DNA from: an uncultured Oscillospiraceae bacterium
GTDB taxonomy: Bacteria; Bacillota; Clostridia; Oscillospirales; Oscillospiraceae
Direction of reading: 5' to 3'
Assembly (NCBI GenBank): GCA_900758315.1
Contig: CAAERF010000009.1
Coordinates: 1-6,776 of the forward strand
Length of the DNA: 6,776 bases
Made by a program: the position numbers and the translations under genes. The notes under the pieces are model-generated. The model ran no database searches. It saw only the letters and a program-made list of their open reading frames with translations, and was not told the DNA's origin. Positions 1 to 5,894 of this stretch are shown here, one piece after another (the first letter of the stretch is position 1; every line of letters starts with the position of its first letter).

Positions 1-2925
1 CAGAACCCGGTGGATCTGCTGTTTGAAGAACTGGCAAAAAAGAAGCCCAACAGCTTTGCCGGGCGGCAGTACAAACTTTACAAGCTGGCTGCCGGCAAGA
101 CCGCAAAATCCATCCTCATTTCCTGTGGTGCCAGATTAGCCCCCTTCGACATCCAAGAACTGCGTGACCTCACCATGTACGATGAGCTGCAACTGGACAC
201 GCTGGGCGATAAGAAGACGGCGTTGTTCCTCATCATGTCGGACACGGATTCCACCTTTAACTTCCTCATCAGCATGGTCTACACGCAGCTTTTCAATCTG
301 CTTTGCGATAAGGCCGATGACGTGTATGGCGGCAAGCTGCCTATCCATGTGCGGTGCCTTATCGACGAGTGTGCCAACATCGGGCAGATCCCCAATCTGG
401 AAAAGCTGGTGGCGACCATTCGCAGCCGTGAGATCTCCGCCTGCCTTGTTTTGCAGGCGAAAAGCCAGTTGAAAGCCATCTACAAGGACAATGCCGATAC
501 CATCATTGGCAACATGGACAGCCAGATTTTCCTCGGCGGCAGTGAGCCTACCACCCTGAAAGACCTGTCCGAAATGCTGGGCAAAGAAACAATTGACGCA
601 TTCAACACCTCGGACACCCGTGGCAACAGCCCCAGCTATGGCACTACGTTCCAAAAGATGGGTCACGAATTGTTGAGCCGGGACGAACTGGCGGTGCTGG
701 ATGGCGGCAAGTGTATTTTGCAGCTGCGTGGCGTCAGACCGTTTTTGAGCGACAAGTACGACCTGACCCAGCACCCTAACTACAAGCTGACCTCGGACTG
801 CGACCCCAAAAACATCTTCGATATCAAGCAGATGGAAAAGACTCGGAAAACGCTGGAAACCAAGCTGGAAAAACTGCGCTCCGATGAGCGCAAGGACGAT
901 GTAGTTACCTTCGAGCAGTTGGGTGTTGACCGTCTGTTTGTGGACGAGTCACATGCGTTCAAAAATTTGTTTCTTACAACAAAAATGCGGAATGTCGCAG
1001 GATTATCCACCAGCGAAGCACAGAAATCTTCCGATATGTTTGGCAAGTGCCGCTATCTGGACGAGATCACCGGCGGGCGTGGCGTGGTGTTCGCCACGGG
1101 TACGCCCGTGAGCAATTCCATGACCGAGCTGTACACAGTCATGCGGTATTTGCAGTACAGCACCTTGCAGCAGAAAAAGCTGACCCACTTCGACTGCTGG
1201 GCATCCACCTTTGGTGAGACCACCACCGCCATTGAGCTTGCCCCCGAAGGTACAGGGTATCGGGCAAGAACGAGATTTGCCAAGTTCTTTAATCTGCCGG
1301 AACTGATGTCCATGTTCAAGGAGGTTGCGGACATTAAAACCAGTGACCAGCTCCATCTGCCCGTGCCGGAGGCAAAGTTTGAGACCGTGGTGGCAAAGCC
1401 GTCCGACCTCCAAAAGGAGATGGTGCAGGAGCTGAGCAAGCGTGCCGCCCGCATCCACTCCGGCACGGTGGATGCCTCTGAGGACAATATGCTCTGCGTC
1501 ACCAATGACGGCAGAAAGATCGGTCTGGATGTGCGCCTGATGAACCCCATGCTCCCGGACGACCCGAACAGCAAACTCAACGTCTGTGTGCAGAACGTGC
1601 TGAAGATCTGGGAGGAGGGCAAGGACCAGAAGCTGACCCAACTTTTGTTCTGCGACCTTTCGACACCGAAAAACGATGGCAATTTCAACGTCTACGAGGA
1701 TATTCGCAAAAAGTTGGTTGCCGCCGGTGTGCCGGAAAACGAGATCGAGTTCATCCACAATGCTGACACCGAAGCAAAAAAGGCAGCACTGTTCTCCAAA
1801 GTGCGCTCCGGCGATGTGCGAGTTTTGCTCGGAAGTACGGCGAAAATGGGAGCCGGGACCAACGTGCAATCCCGGCTTGTGGCGGTGCATCACTTGGACG
1901 TTGGCTGGAAGCCCAGTGACATGACCCAGCGCAACGGGCGCATCATCCGGCAGGGTAATATGAATAAGGAAATCAAGGTGTTCAACTATGTCACAGAAGG
2001 AACGTTTGACAGCTACCTTTTTCAGACCCTTGAGAACAAACAGCGGTTTATCTCGCAAATCATGACTTCCAAATCCCCCGTACGCTCCTGCGAGGATGTA
2101 GACGAACAGGCGCTTTCTTATGCTGAAATCAAGGCACTGTGCGCCGGAAATCCGCTCATCAAGGAGAAGATGGACTTGGACGTTCAGGTGGCAAAGCTGA
2201 AGGTGTTGAAAGCCGACCACCAGAGTCAGAAATTCCGCTTGCAGGACAAGCTGCTGACCAAGTTCCCGGCAGACATTCAGGAAGCGAACGCCCACATTGC
2301 CGGGCGGAAATCCGATGCACAGCTTGCCGCCGCCCATCCGCAGGGCAAGGAGGAGTTTTGCGGCATGGTCATCAAGGGCGTTGCCTACGACGAGAAAAAG
2401 ACCGCCGGTGAACGTCTGATGCTTGCCTGCTCCGAGCTGCCCAACGCCGAGGAAAAAGTCATCGGCAATTACCGGGGCTTTGAACTGTCCCTGCGGTTCG
2501 ATGCTTTCCGCACGGAGTATCAGGCACTTTTGAAGGGGCGGCGGAAGTACACGGTTCCCTTGGGCAACGACCCGCTGGGCAACATCATTCGCCTGGATAA
2601 TTCGCTGAACAACTTCCCGGAGCGCATCACCTCTGCAGAGAACGAGCTAGATACCCTGCATCAGCAGCAAGCGGCGGCACAGATCGAGGTGGAAAAGCCC
2701 TTCCCGCAGGAGGAAGAGCTGGCGGAGAAGTCCGCACGGCTTGCAGAATTGAACGCCCAGTTGGATGTGGACGAAAAAAGCCACGAGCCGGAACAGGAGG
2801 AACAGCCGGACGAGGATGCACCCCGCCGCCCCTCGGTGCTGGCGGCACTGGAGGAAAAGTTGGACAAGCCGGAGCCGGTGAAGCCCTTCAAAAGCTATCT
2901 GGATAAGGACGGTGATGCCCGGTGA
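1..2925 (+). CDS. Fusion of VirD4/TraG-type coupling protein (C-terminal part) and SNF2-like element helicase (C-terminal part); 5' end outside window
   Basis: The frame is open from base 1, so the true start lies upstream; the GTG at 10 is only the first possible start codon inside the window. Residues below are counted from that GTG. Residues 1-270 match the C-terminal ATPase part of Firmicutes type IV coupling proteins: CLIDECANIGQIP (about 116-128, Walker B/TraG motif), a VLQAKSQLKAIY stretch, FLGGSEPTTL, and GGKCILQLRGVRPFLSDKYD. These proteins sit at the inner membrane and pass the relaxosome to the secretion channel. From about residue 272 (IKQMEKT) the sequence becomes the helicase of Tn1549-like elements: DESH (312-315, motif II), FATGTPVSN (from 361, motif III), GSTAKMGAGTN (608-618) and QRNGRIIRQG (640-649, motif VI), then coiled-coil and an acidic, proline-rich tail. 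The helicase N-terminus, including its motif I, is absent. The coupling protein's Walker A would lie left of the window. Family assignments are confident; whether the fused protein works is unknown. Confidence 0.88.
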   Translation, partial: QNPVDLLFEELAKKKPNSFAGRQYKLYKLAAGKTAKSILISCGARLAPFDIQELRDLTMYDELQLDTLGDKKTALFLIMSDTDSTFNFLISMVYTQLFNLLCDKADDVYGGKLPIHVRCLIDECANIGQIPNLEKLVATIRSREISACLVLQAKSQLKAIYKDNADTIIGNMDSQIFLGGSEPTTLKDLSEMLGKETIDAFNTSDTRGNSPSYGTTFQKMGHELLSRDELAVLDGGKCILQLRGVRPFLSDKYDLTQHPNYKLTSDCDPKNIFDIKQMEKTRKTLETKLEKLRSDERKDDVVTFEQLGVDRLFVDESHAFKNLFLTTKMRNVAGLSTSEAQKSSDMFGKCRYLDEITGGRGVVFATGTPVSNSMTELYTVMRYLQYSTLQQKKLTHFDCWASTFGETTTAIELAPEGTGYRARTRFAKFFNLPELMSMFKEVADIKTSDQLHLPVPEAKFETVVAKPSDLQKEMVQELSKRAARIHSGTVDASEDNMLCVTNDGRKIGLDVRLMNPMLPDDPNSKLNVCVQNVLKIWEEGKDQKLTQLLFCDLSTPKNDGNFNVYEDIRKKLVAAGVPENEIEFIHNADTEAKKAALFSKVRSGDVRVLLGSTAKMGAGTNVQSRLVAVHHLDVGWKPSDMTQRNGRIIRQGNMNKEIKVFNYVTEGTFDSYLFQTLENKQRFISQIMTSKSPVRSCEDVDEQALSYAEIKALCAGNPLIKEKMDLDVQVAKLKVLKADHQSQKFRLQDKLLTKFPADIQEANAHIAGRKSDAQLAAAHPQGKEEFCGMVIKGVAYDEKKTAGERLMLACSELPNAEEKVIGNYRGFELSLRFDAFRTEYQALLKGRRKYTVPLGNDPLGNIIRLDNSLNNFPERITSAENELDTLHQQQAAAQIEVEKPFPQEEELAEKSARLAELNAQLDVDEKSHEPEQEEQPDEDAPRRPSVLAALEEKLDKPEPVKPFKSYLDKDGDAR
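811..834 (+). other. Fusion junction between coupling-protein and helicase sequence
   Basis: Coupling-protein similarity runs through the NIFDI segment (residues 268-272), a stretch that in this family begins the last C-terminal extension. Immediately afterwards the sequence reads IKQMEKTRKTLETKL, typical of the interior of the element helicase just before motif II. The switch occurs around codon 271-273 (820-828), with the isoleucine codon compatible with either parent, which suggests a very short microhomology join. The reading frame is kept. The exact breakpoint is inferred from memory of the two families, not from an alignment. Confidence 0.6.
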
Positions 2926-3254
2926 GGGAAAAGCGGGACGAGATCATCATCCTGAGAACCACAAAAGCGGAGAAAGATCGCATCTATGAAAAGATGCTGG
3001 GCATGGGCATCCGCAGCCTGAGTGCCTATATCCGCAAGATGGCACTGGACGGTTACTGCCTGCACCTCGACCTGAAGGAGCTGCGCCGCATGGCGTATCT
3101 GCTCCAAATGTGCAGCAACAACCTGAACCAGTACGCCAAACGTGCCAACGAGTGCGGCAAAGTCTACGCCGCTGACATGGAGGACCTGCGGCAGCGGCTG
3201 GATGAGCTGATCGACATTGGCAGAAAAATTCTCGCTCGACTGGCAGAACTCTAA
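2922..3254 (+). CDS. mobC: MobC-family relaxosome accessory protein
   Basis: This 110-aa protein matches the small MobC mobilisation proteins that bind near oriT and help the relaxase open and nick DNA. The N-terminal part (RTTKAEKDRIYEKM, then IRSLSAYIRKMALDG, residues 12-44) has the look of a ribbon-helix-helix DNA-binding fold. The C-terminal part carries the family signature LLQMCSNNLNQYAKRANE (about 60-77), followed by a helix ending in LRQRLDELIDIGRKIL. The start is GTG at 2922, overlapping the previous stop as GTGA, so translation is probably coupled; an AAGGA lies 12 bases upstream, a weak distance. It precedes the relaxase gene, as in Tn1549-like elements, but is separated from it here by two small genes. 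Length is normal for the family. Assignment to the family is firm; DNA binding here is inferred. Confidence 0.9.
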   Translation: MREKRDEIIILRTTKAEKDRIYEKMLGMGIRSLSAYIRKMALDGYCLHLDLKELRRMAYLLQMCSNNLNQYAKRANECGKVYAADMEDLRQRLDELIDIGRKILARLAEL

Positions 3255-3261
3255 AATTTTT

Positions 3262-3325
3262 CCCCGCAATTGGAGGGCTGCGGGGGTACATAAGGGTTGA
3301 CATCCTTGCAAAGCAATCGTTGACA
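3262..3325 (+). other. Candidate origin of transfer (oriT) region
   Basis: The mobC downstream gap holds a perfect 7-bp inverted repeat, CCCCGCA (3262-3268) and TGCGGGG (3279-3285), with a 10-base loop and no T-run, so it does not look like a terminator. It is followed by two direct copies of GTTGACA (3296-3302 and 3319-3325). Between them is ACATCCTTGC (3300-3309), which resembles the RP4-type nick consensus YATCCTGY but with an extra T. An inverted repeat beside a nick-like site next to mobC and upstream of a MOBP-type relaxase is the usual oriT layout. The site, strand and nick position are inferred and not proven. Confidence 0.45.
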
Positions 3326-3335
3326 CCTTTATAAT
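3306..3335 (+). promoter_or_regulatory. Sigma-A-type promoter for the 3360-5336 gene group
   Basis: A perfect TATAAT lies at 3330-3335, with TTGCAA at 3306-3311 as the best -35 at 18 bp spacing. Predicted transcription would begin near 3342, giving a leader of about 18 bases before the ATG at 3360. The two TTGACA copies (3297-3302 and 3320-3325) are at the wrong distances (27 and 4 bp) to serve as -35. The promoter overlaps the candidate oriT, so relaxosome proteins bound there could repress it. Confidence 0.6.
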
Positions 3336-3359
3336 AGGGACGAAAGGCAGGTGCTGGAT

Positions 3360-3635
3360 ATGAGGTTCGTTATCAAGATGATCGTTTTCCCGTTTTGGCT
3401 GCTTACGGCTTTCCTTGCGCTGATGCTGAAATGGACGCTGAACCTGTCAGCGTTTGTGCTGGCGCTGCCTATGCTGTATATTTTCGGCTGCGGCCTTTAT
3501 ACGCTGTACTGCCGGGAGTGGCTGCAATTTTTGATCTTGCTGGTGGCAGAGTTTGGATGCTTTGTGTTGATTTTCATGGGCGCTTTGATTGCGGATGCAG
3601 CAGAGCGTTTTAGTGGCTGGGTTGCCGGATTGTGA
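3360..3635 (+). CDS. Small CD1845-like membrane protein
   Basis: The product is 91 aa and almost entirely hydrophobic, with three likely membrane helices (about residues 4-23, 27-48 and 53-75) and a short amphipathic tail (DAAERFSGWVAGL). The size, the MRFVIKMIVFPF start and the place between mobC and the relaxase resemble the CD1845-family proteins of clostridial conjugative elements, whose function is unknown. ATG at 3360 is preferred over the in-frame GTG at 3351: AGGTG at 3349-3353 sits 6 bases ahead of the ATG, while the GTG has only AAAGG at 3 bases. It is the first gene after the TATAAT promoter. The stop at 3633-3635 lies 8 bases before the next ATG. A role at the cell envelope during transfer is possible but only inferred. 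Confidence 0.7.
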   Translation: MRFVIKMIVFPFWLLTAFLALMLKWTLNLSAFVLALPMLYIFGCGLYTLYCREWLQFLILLVAEFGCFVLIFMGALIADAAERFSGWVAGL

Positions 3636-3643
3636 GGGATGCT

Positions 3644-3901
3644 ATGGAAAATCGGAAGTTGGAAGAATATTATTCTGAGCACAGCAGCACGATTTTTTCT
3701 GAAATGCTGGGCGAGGATGAAAACTATCGGCGGCTGAAAAAAGCCAAAATAGCGGCTGAGAAAGCCCTTCAGAGCGTCATCGGCAACGAAGCATGGAAGC
3801 AATACATTGCCTTAGATGAGATCTGCAACGAGCTGGAATGTGCCCGTTACAAGGCGATGTATCTGGCAGGTGCTGCCGATTACGAAAAATTATCCAAATG
3901 A
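3644..3901 (+). CDS. Hypothetical 85-aa helical protein
   Basis: I do not recognise this protein with confidence. It is small, charged and predicted mostly helical (EEYYSEHSSTIFSEML near the N-terminus, then a KAKIAAEKALQSVI helix), with no membrane segment and no cysteine motif. Its shape, with an LEEYY opening and a short C-terminal helix around YKAMYLAGAADYEKL, is loosely like small DUF6809-type proteins common on gut Firmicutes elements, but that is a weak impression. ATG at 3644 is chosen over the GTG at 3632 because TGAGGG (3633-3638) lies 5 bases ahead of it. It follows the membrane protein closely, so both are probably on one transcript. Its stop is 5 bases before a terminator-like hairpin and overlaps a possible 16-codon ORF. 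Confidence 0.65.
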   Translation: MENRKLEEYYSEHSSTIFSEMLGEDENYRRLKKAKIAAEKALQSVIGNEAWKQYIALDEICNELECARYKAMYLAGAADYEKLSK

Positions 3902-3948
3902 TCTCGATGCCGCCGATGTGCGGCATTTTCTTTTTTGTAAGGGGGTGA
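3898..3948 (+). CDS. Possible 16-aa coupled leader peptide before the relaxase
   Basis: An ATG at 3898 overlaps the stop of the 85-aa gene as ATGA and opens a 16-codon frame (MISMPPMCGIFFFVRG). Its TGA (3946-3948) shares one base with the relaxase ATG. The frame crosses the whole hairpin at 3907-3926 and its T-run. It has no clear ribosome binding site and would depend on termination-reinitiation. It may be chance, but stop-start overlaps at both ends are what a coupled leader would show. Confidence 0.3.
   Translation: MISMPPMCGIFFFVRG
3907..3936 (+). terminator. Terminator-like hairpin (attenuator candidate) just before relaxase
   Basis: ATGCCGC (3907-3913) pairs perfectly with GCGGCAT (3920-3926) around a 6-base loop and is followed by TTTCTTTTTT (3927-3936). 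This is the form of an intrinsic terminator, placed only 11 bases before the relaxase start and within the same gene group. There is no room for a promoter between it and the relaxase, so relaxase transcription must read through it. The 7-bp stem suggests partial rather than full termination. Confidence 0.65.
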
Positions 3949-5336
3949 TGGCACTGGCGGCAACACGGCTGATTGCGCTGCACAAAAACAAAGGCAAGTC
4001 GGTTGCGGCCTGTCTGAAAAGCCGCACGAACTATGCGAAGAATCCTGACAAAACGAACAGGGGAGAGCTGGTCAGCAGTTACGAATGCAGTCCCTTGACC
4101 GCAGACGAAGAATTTATGCTGTCCAAGCGGCAGTACGAACTGATGACTGGGCGCAGACAGAAAAGTGATGTGATCGCCTATCAGATTCGGCAGTCGTTCA
4201 AACCCGGAGAGATCACCGCCGAGGAAGCCAACAAGGTCGGTTATGAGCTTGCCATGCGGTTCACGAAAGGCAAGTACGCTTTTATCGTTGCGACGCACAC
4301 GGACCGGCAGCACATCCACAACCATGTGATTTTCAACTCCACAGCGTTGGATGGCACCAGAAAGTTCCGGGATTTTTTCTTTTCGGCGTTGGCAGTGCAG
4401 CGGTTGAGTGACCTGATTTGCTTAGAGCACCAGTTGTCCGTCATTGAAAAGAAGCCCTACCGGGAGCGGCAGAAGCGCGTCGTCTACCCACCAAAAGAAA
4501 GCAACCGTGACCGCCTGTGCGGAATCATCGACACCATCCTTGCAGAAAAGCCGGAGGATTACGAAGCGTTTCTGCAAAAGCTGGAGCAGCAGGGCTATGA
4601 GGTCAAGCGTGGCAAGTACACGGCGGTGAAGGGCAAGGGACAGAAACGCTTTATCCGGTTCCGCACTCTGGGCACCGGGTACAGTGAGGAGGAAATCAAG
4701 GCGGTGCTGGAGGGCAAGGCAAAACACCAGCCGTACCAGAAGAAGCCGACCAAAGAGCAGTCCTTCCAGTTGCTGGTGGACATTCAGGGAAAAATGGCAC
4801 AGGGCAAAAGTGTCGGCTACAAAAAATGGGCAACGAAGTTCAACCTGAAAGAGATGTCCAAAACGCTGCTATTTTTACAGGAGCAGAAAATCGGCAGCGC
4901 CGAGGAACTGCGGGAACGTGCAGCGGCGGCAACGGAACGCTATCATGTCATGGGCGATTCCATCAAGGCAGCGGAAGCAAGGCTGACAGAAATTGCCGTC
5001 CTGAAAACCAACATCATCAACTATGCTAAGACCCGTGAGGTGTACGCCGCTTATCGGAAAGCCGGGTACAGCAAGGTCTTTCTGGAAGCCCACCGGGAGG
5101 AAATCACCCTGCACAAGGTGGCGAAGGCGGCCTTTGATGAAGCCGGGCTGAAAAAGCTGCCGAATGTCAAGGCGTTGGATGCGGAGTTCGCAGAGCTGCT
5201 GACCAAGAAGAAAGCGGCTTACCCGGACTACCGCAAGGCACGGAACGAGATGCAGGAACTGGTTCGGGCACAGAAAAATATAGAACGATTTTTTGCGGAG
5301 GAAAAGCCAGCACAGGAGAACGAGCAGGCTCGATAA
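3948..5336 (+). CDS. MobP-type relaxase (mobilisation nuclease) of the Tn1549-like family
   Basis: This 462-aa protein is the DNA strand-transferase that nicks oriT and stays bound to the 5' end of the transferred strand. The N-terminal relaxase domain (about 1-200) shows NYAKNPDKT with the likely catalytic Tyr29, the conserved VIAYQIRQSFKPGEIT segment (75-90), and the metal-binding histidine motif HTDRQHIHNHVIFNST (117-132, with His117, His122, His124 and His126). The C-terminal half (about 300-462) is charged, helical and probably coiled coil. ATG at 3948 is chosen because AAGGGGG (3939-3945) precedes it and the protein then begins like known family members (ATRLIALHKNKGKS). An upstream in-frame extension to 3816 would overlap the previous gene and lacks family similarity. 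All key residues are present, so it is probably active. A strong terminator follows. Confidence 0.93.
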   Translation: MALAATRLIALHKNKGKSVAACLKSRTNYAKNPDKTNRGELVSSYECSPLTADEEFMLSKRQYELMTGRRQKSDVIAYQIRQSFKPGEITAEEANKVGYELAMRFTKGKYAFIVATHTDRQHIHNHVIFNSTALDGTRKFRDFFFSALAVQRLSDLICLEHQLSVIEKKPYRERQKRVVYPPKESNRDRLCGIIDTILAEKPEDYEAFLQKLEQQGYEVKRGKYTAVKGKGQKRFIRFRTLGTGYSEEEIKAVLEGKAKHQPYQKKPTKEQSFQLLVDIQGKMAQGKSVGYKKWATKFNLKEMSKTLLFLQEQKIGSAEELRERAAAATERYHVMGDSIKAAEARLTEIAVLKTNIINYAKTREVYAAYRKAGYSKVFLEAHREEITLHKVAKAAFDEAGLKKLPNVKALDAEFAELLTKKKAAYPDYRKARNEMQELVRAQKNIERFFAEEKPAQENEQAR

Positions 5337-5342
5337 GAACAA

Positions 5343-5389
5343 ATTGCCGGGAGTTGACCGCAAGAGGTCGGCACCCGGCAATCTTTTTT
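5343..5389 (+). terminator. Rho-independent terminator after relaxase
   Basis: ATTGCCGGG (5343-5351) pairs perfectly with CCCGGCAAT (5374-5382). The loop holds a second stem, GACC (5356-5359) with GGTC (5366-5369), and a T6 run follows at 5384-5389. It begins 6 bases after the relaxase stop and closes the mobilisation gene group. Confidence 0.92.
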
Positions 5390-5436
5390 CGTTGGCTTAA
5401 TCTTTAACGGAATGGTTTATCTCTTTCGATTGTGTA

Positions 5437-5453
5437 TGTTGGTGCAACCAACA
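5437..5453. promoter_or_regulatory. 17-bp perfect palindrome, possible operator upstream of the XRE gene
   Basis: TGTTGGT (5437-5443) and ACCAACA (5447-5453) form a perfect 7-bp dyad around GCA. It lies 45 bp upstream of the XRE start, without a T-run, so it is more likely a protein-binding site than a terminator. Which protein binds it is unknown; XRE-family autorepression is the simplest guess. Confidence 0.45.
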
Positions 5454-5497
5454 GGTATCCTATGGAGTGTAAAGAACACGATAGGATGAGGTTGCAC
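5442..5497 (+). repeat. Nested inverted repeats covering the XRE leader and ribosome binding site
   Basis: Three concentric complementary pairs share one centre: GTGCAACC (5442-5449) with GGTTGCAC (5490-5497), ATCCTAT (5457-5463) with ATAGGAT (5481-5487), and GTGT (5467-5470) with ACAC (5476-5479). The outer 3' arm contains the GAGG ribosome binding site region (5488-5491) just before the ATG at 5499. If transcribed, the structure could hide the site; as DNA it could be a stack of operators. The outer 5' arm overlaps the 5437-5453 palindrome, so the two folds exclude each other. Confidence 0.55.
5457..5487. promoter_or_regulatory. Spaced dyad operator, copy 1 (ATCCTAT-N17-ATAGGAT)
   Basis: ATCCTAT at 5457-5463 and its exact complement ATAGGAT at 5481-5487 are separated by 17 bp. 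The same arrangement with one mismatch occurs at 5895-5925, upstream of the next gene. A -10-like TGTAAA (5468-5473) lies at the dyad centre, in register with the TATAAT of copy 2. This pattern suggests the neighbouring XRE protein binds here to control itself. The binding itself is inferred. Confidence 0.55.
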
Positions 5498-5498
5498 T

Positions 5499-5837
5499 AT
5501 GAAAGAGCTTTTTGGACAGCGACTACGGGAGCAGCGTATAAAGCATGGGTTGACACTGGAACAGCTTGCAGAAAAATCTGAGCTTTCCTCCAACTATATC
5601 GGCATGGTAGAGCGTGGCTTAAAGGAACCCGGTCTTGCCACCATCGTCAAACTTCTGAATGCTCTGAATATTTCCGCCGACACATTGTTGTGTGATCTGG
5701 TTCCCAGTGCATCCCATGTGACCGATGACGAGATCCGTAAAAGGCTGGAAGGTTTGACTCCGATCCAGAAAAAAGCGGCACTCGACCTGCTGGACACCTA
5801 TATCAGCAATCTCCCTTACCTCACAGACGAAGAATAA
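5499..5837 (+). CDS. XRE-family helix-turn-helix transcriptional regulator
   Basis: The 112-aa product is a Cro/CI-type DNA-binding protein. Residues about 4-62 form the HTH_3 domain: FGQRLREQRIKHGLT, then LEQLAEKSELSSNYIGMVERG with the recognition helix around Ser30-Glu38, and the closing ATIVKLLNALNIS. The C-terminal 45 residues are short, acidic and helical (LTPIQKKAALDLLDTYI), probably for dimer formation, with no peptidase or sensor domain. The start is ATG at 5499, with GAGG 7 bases upstream. It is a single-gene unit between terminators at 5343-5389 and 5853-5891. Palindromes crowd its upstream region, and one recurs before the next gene, so autoregulation and control of that gene are likely. 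Such regulators often control conjugative element functions, but its targets are not shown here. Confidence 0.92.
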   Translation: MKELFGQRLREQRIKHGLTLEQLAEKSELSSNYIGMVERGLKEPGLATIVKLLNALNISADTLLCDLVPSASHVTDDEIRKRLEGLTPIQKKAALDLLDTYISNLPYLTDEE

Positions 5838-5852
5838 ACCACAAACTTTGCA

Positions 5853-5891
5853 AGCGCATCGGCTGAAATTTAGCCGGTGCGCTTTTCTTTT
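5853..5891 (+). terminator. Rho-independent terminator after the XRE gene
   Basis: AGCGCATCGGCT (5853-5864) pairs with AGCCGGTGCGCT (5872-5883) over 12 positions with a single T-G wobble and a 7-base loop, followed by TTTTCTTTT. It separates the regulator from the downstream promoter. Confidence 0.92.
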
Positions 5892-5894
5892 ACA

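Noticed and set aside
136..774. Open frame of 212 codons on the - strand opposite the coupling-protein part
   Set aside because: Same reason: antisense shadow of a strongly conserved coding region, without a ribosome binding site or recognisable product.
1003..2337. Long open frame on the - strand (444 codons) opposite the helicase part
   Set aside because: It is antisense to a region with clear conserved helicase motifs, has no family resemblance, and GC-rich codon positions of the real gene explain the lack of stops.
832..2925. Helicase part translated separately from ATG at 832
   Set aside because: No ribosome binding site precedes this ATG (the upstream bases read GATATCAAGCAG), and the frame is continuous with the coupling-protein part, so a single fused product is simpler.
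3262..3285. CCCCGCA/TGCGGGG inverted repeat as a terminator for mobC
   Set aside because: The stem is followed by GTACATAAGGG and not by a T-run, so an intrinsic terminator is unlikely; an oriT role fits better.
3320..3325. TTGACA at 3320 as the -35 of the 3360 gene
   Set aside because: It is only 4 bp from the TATAAT at 3330; the usable partner is TTGCAA at 3306-3311 with 18 bp spacing.
3302..3340. A third copy of the XRE-type dyad near the 3330 promoter (ATCCTTG and ATAGGGA)
   Set aside because: Both half-sites have mismatches and the gap is 25 rather than 17 bp, so it does not match the other two copies.
3816..3947. Upstream extension of the relaxase frame to an ATG at 3816
   Set aside because: It would overlap the 85-aa gene, cross a terminator-like hairpin and add residues not seen in the relaxase family; ATG 3948 has the ribosome binding site and the family-typical N-terminus.
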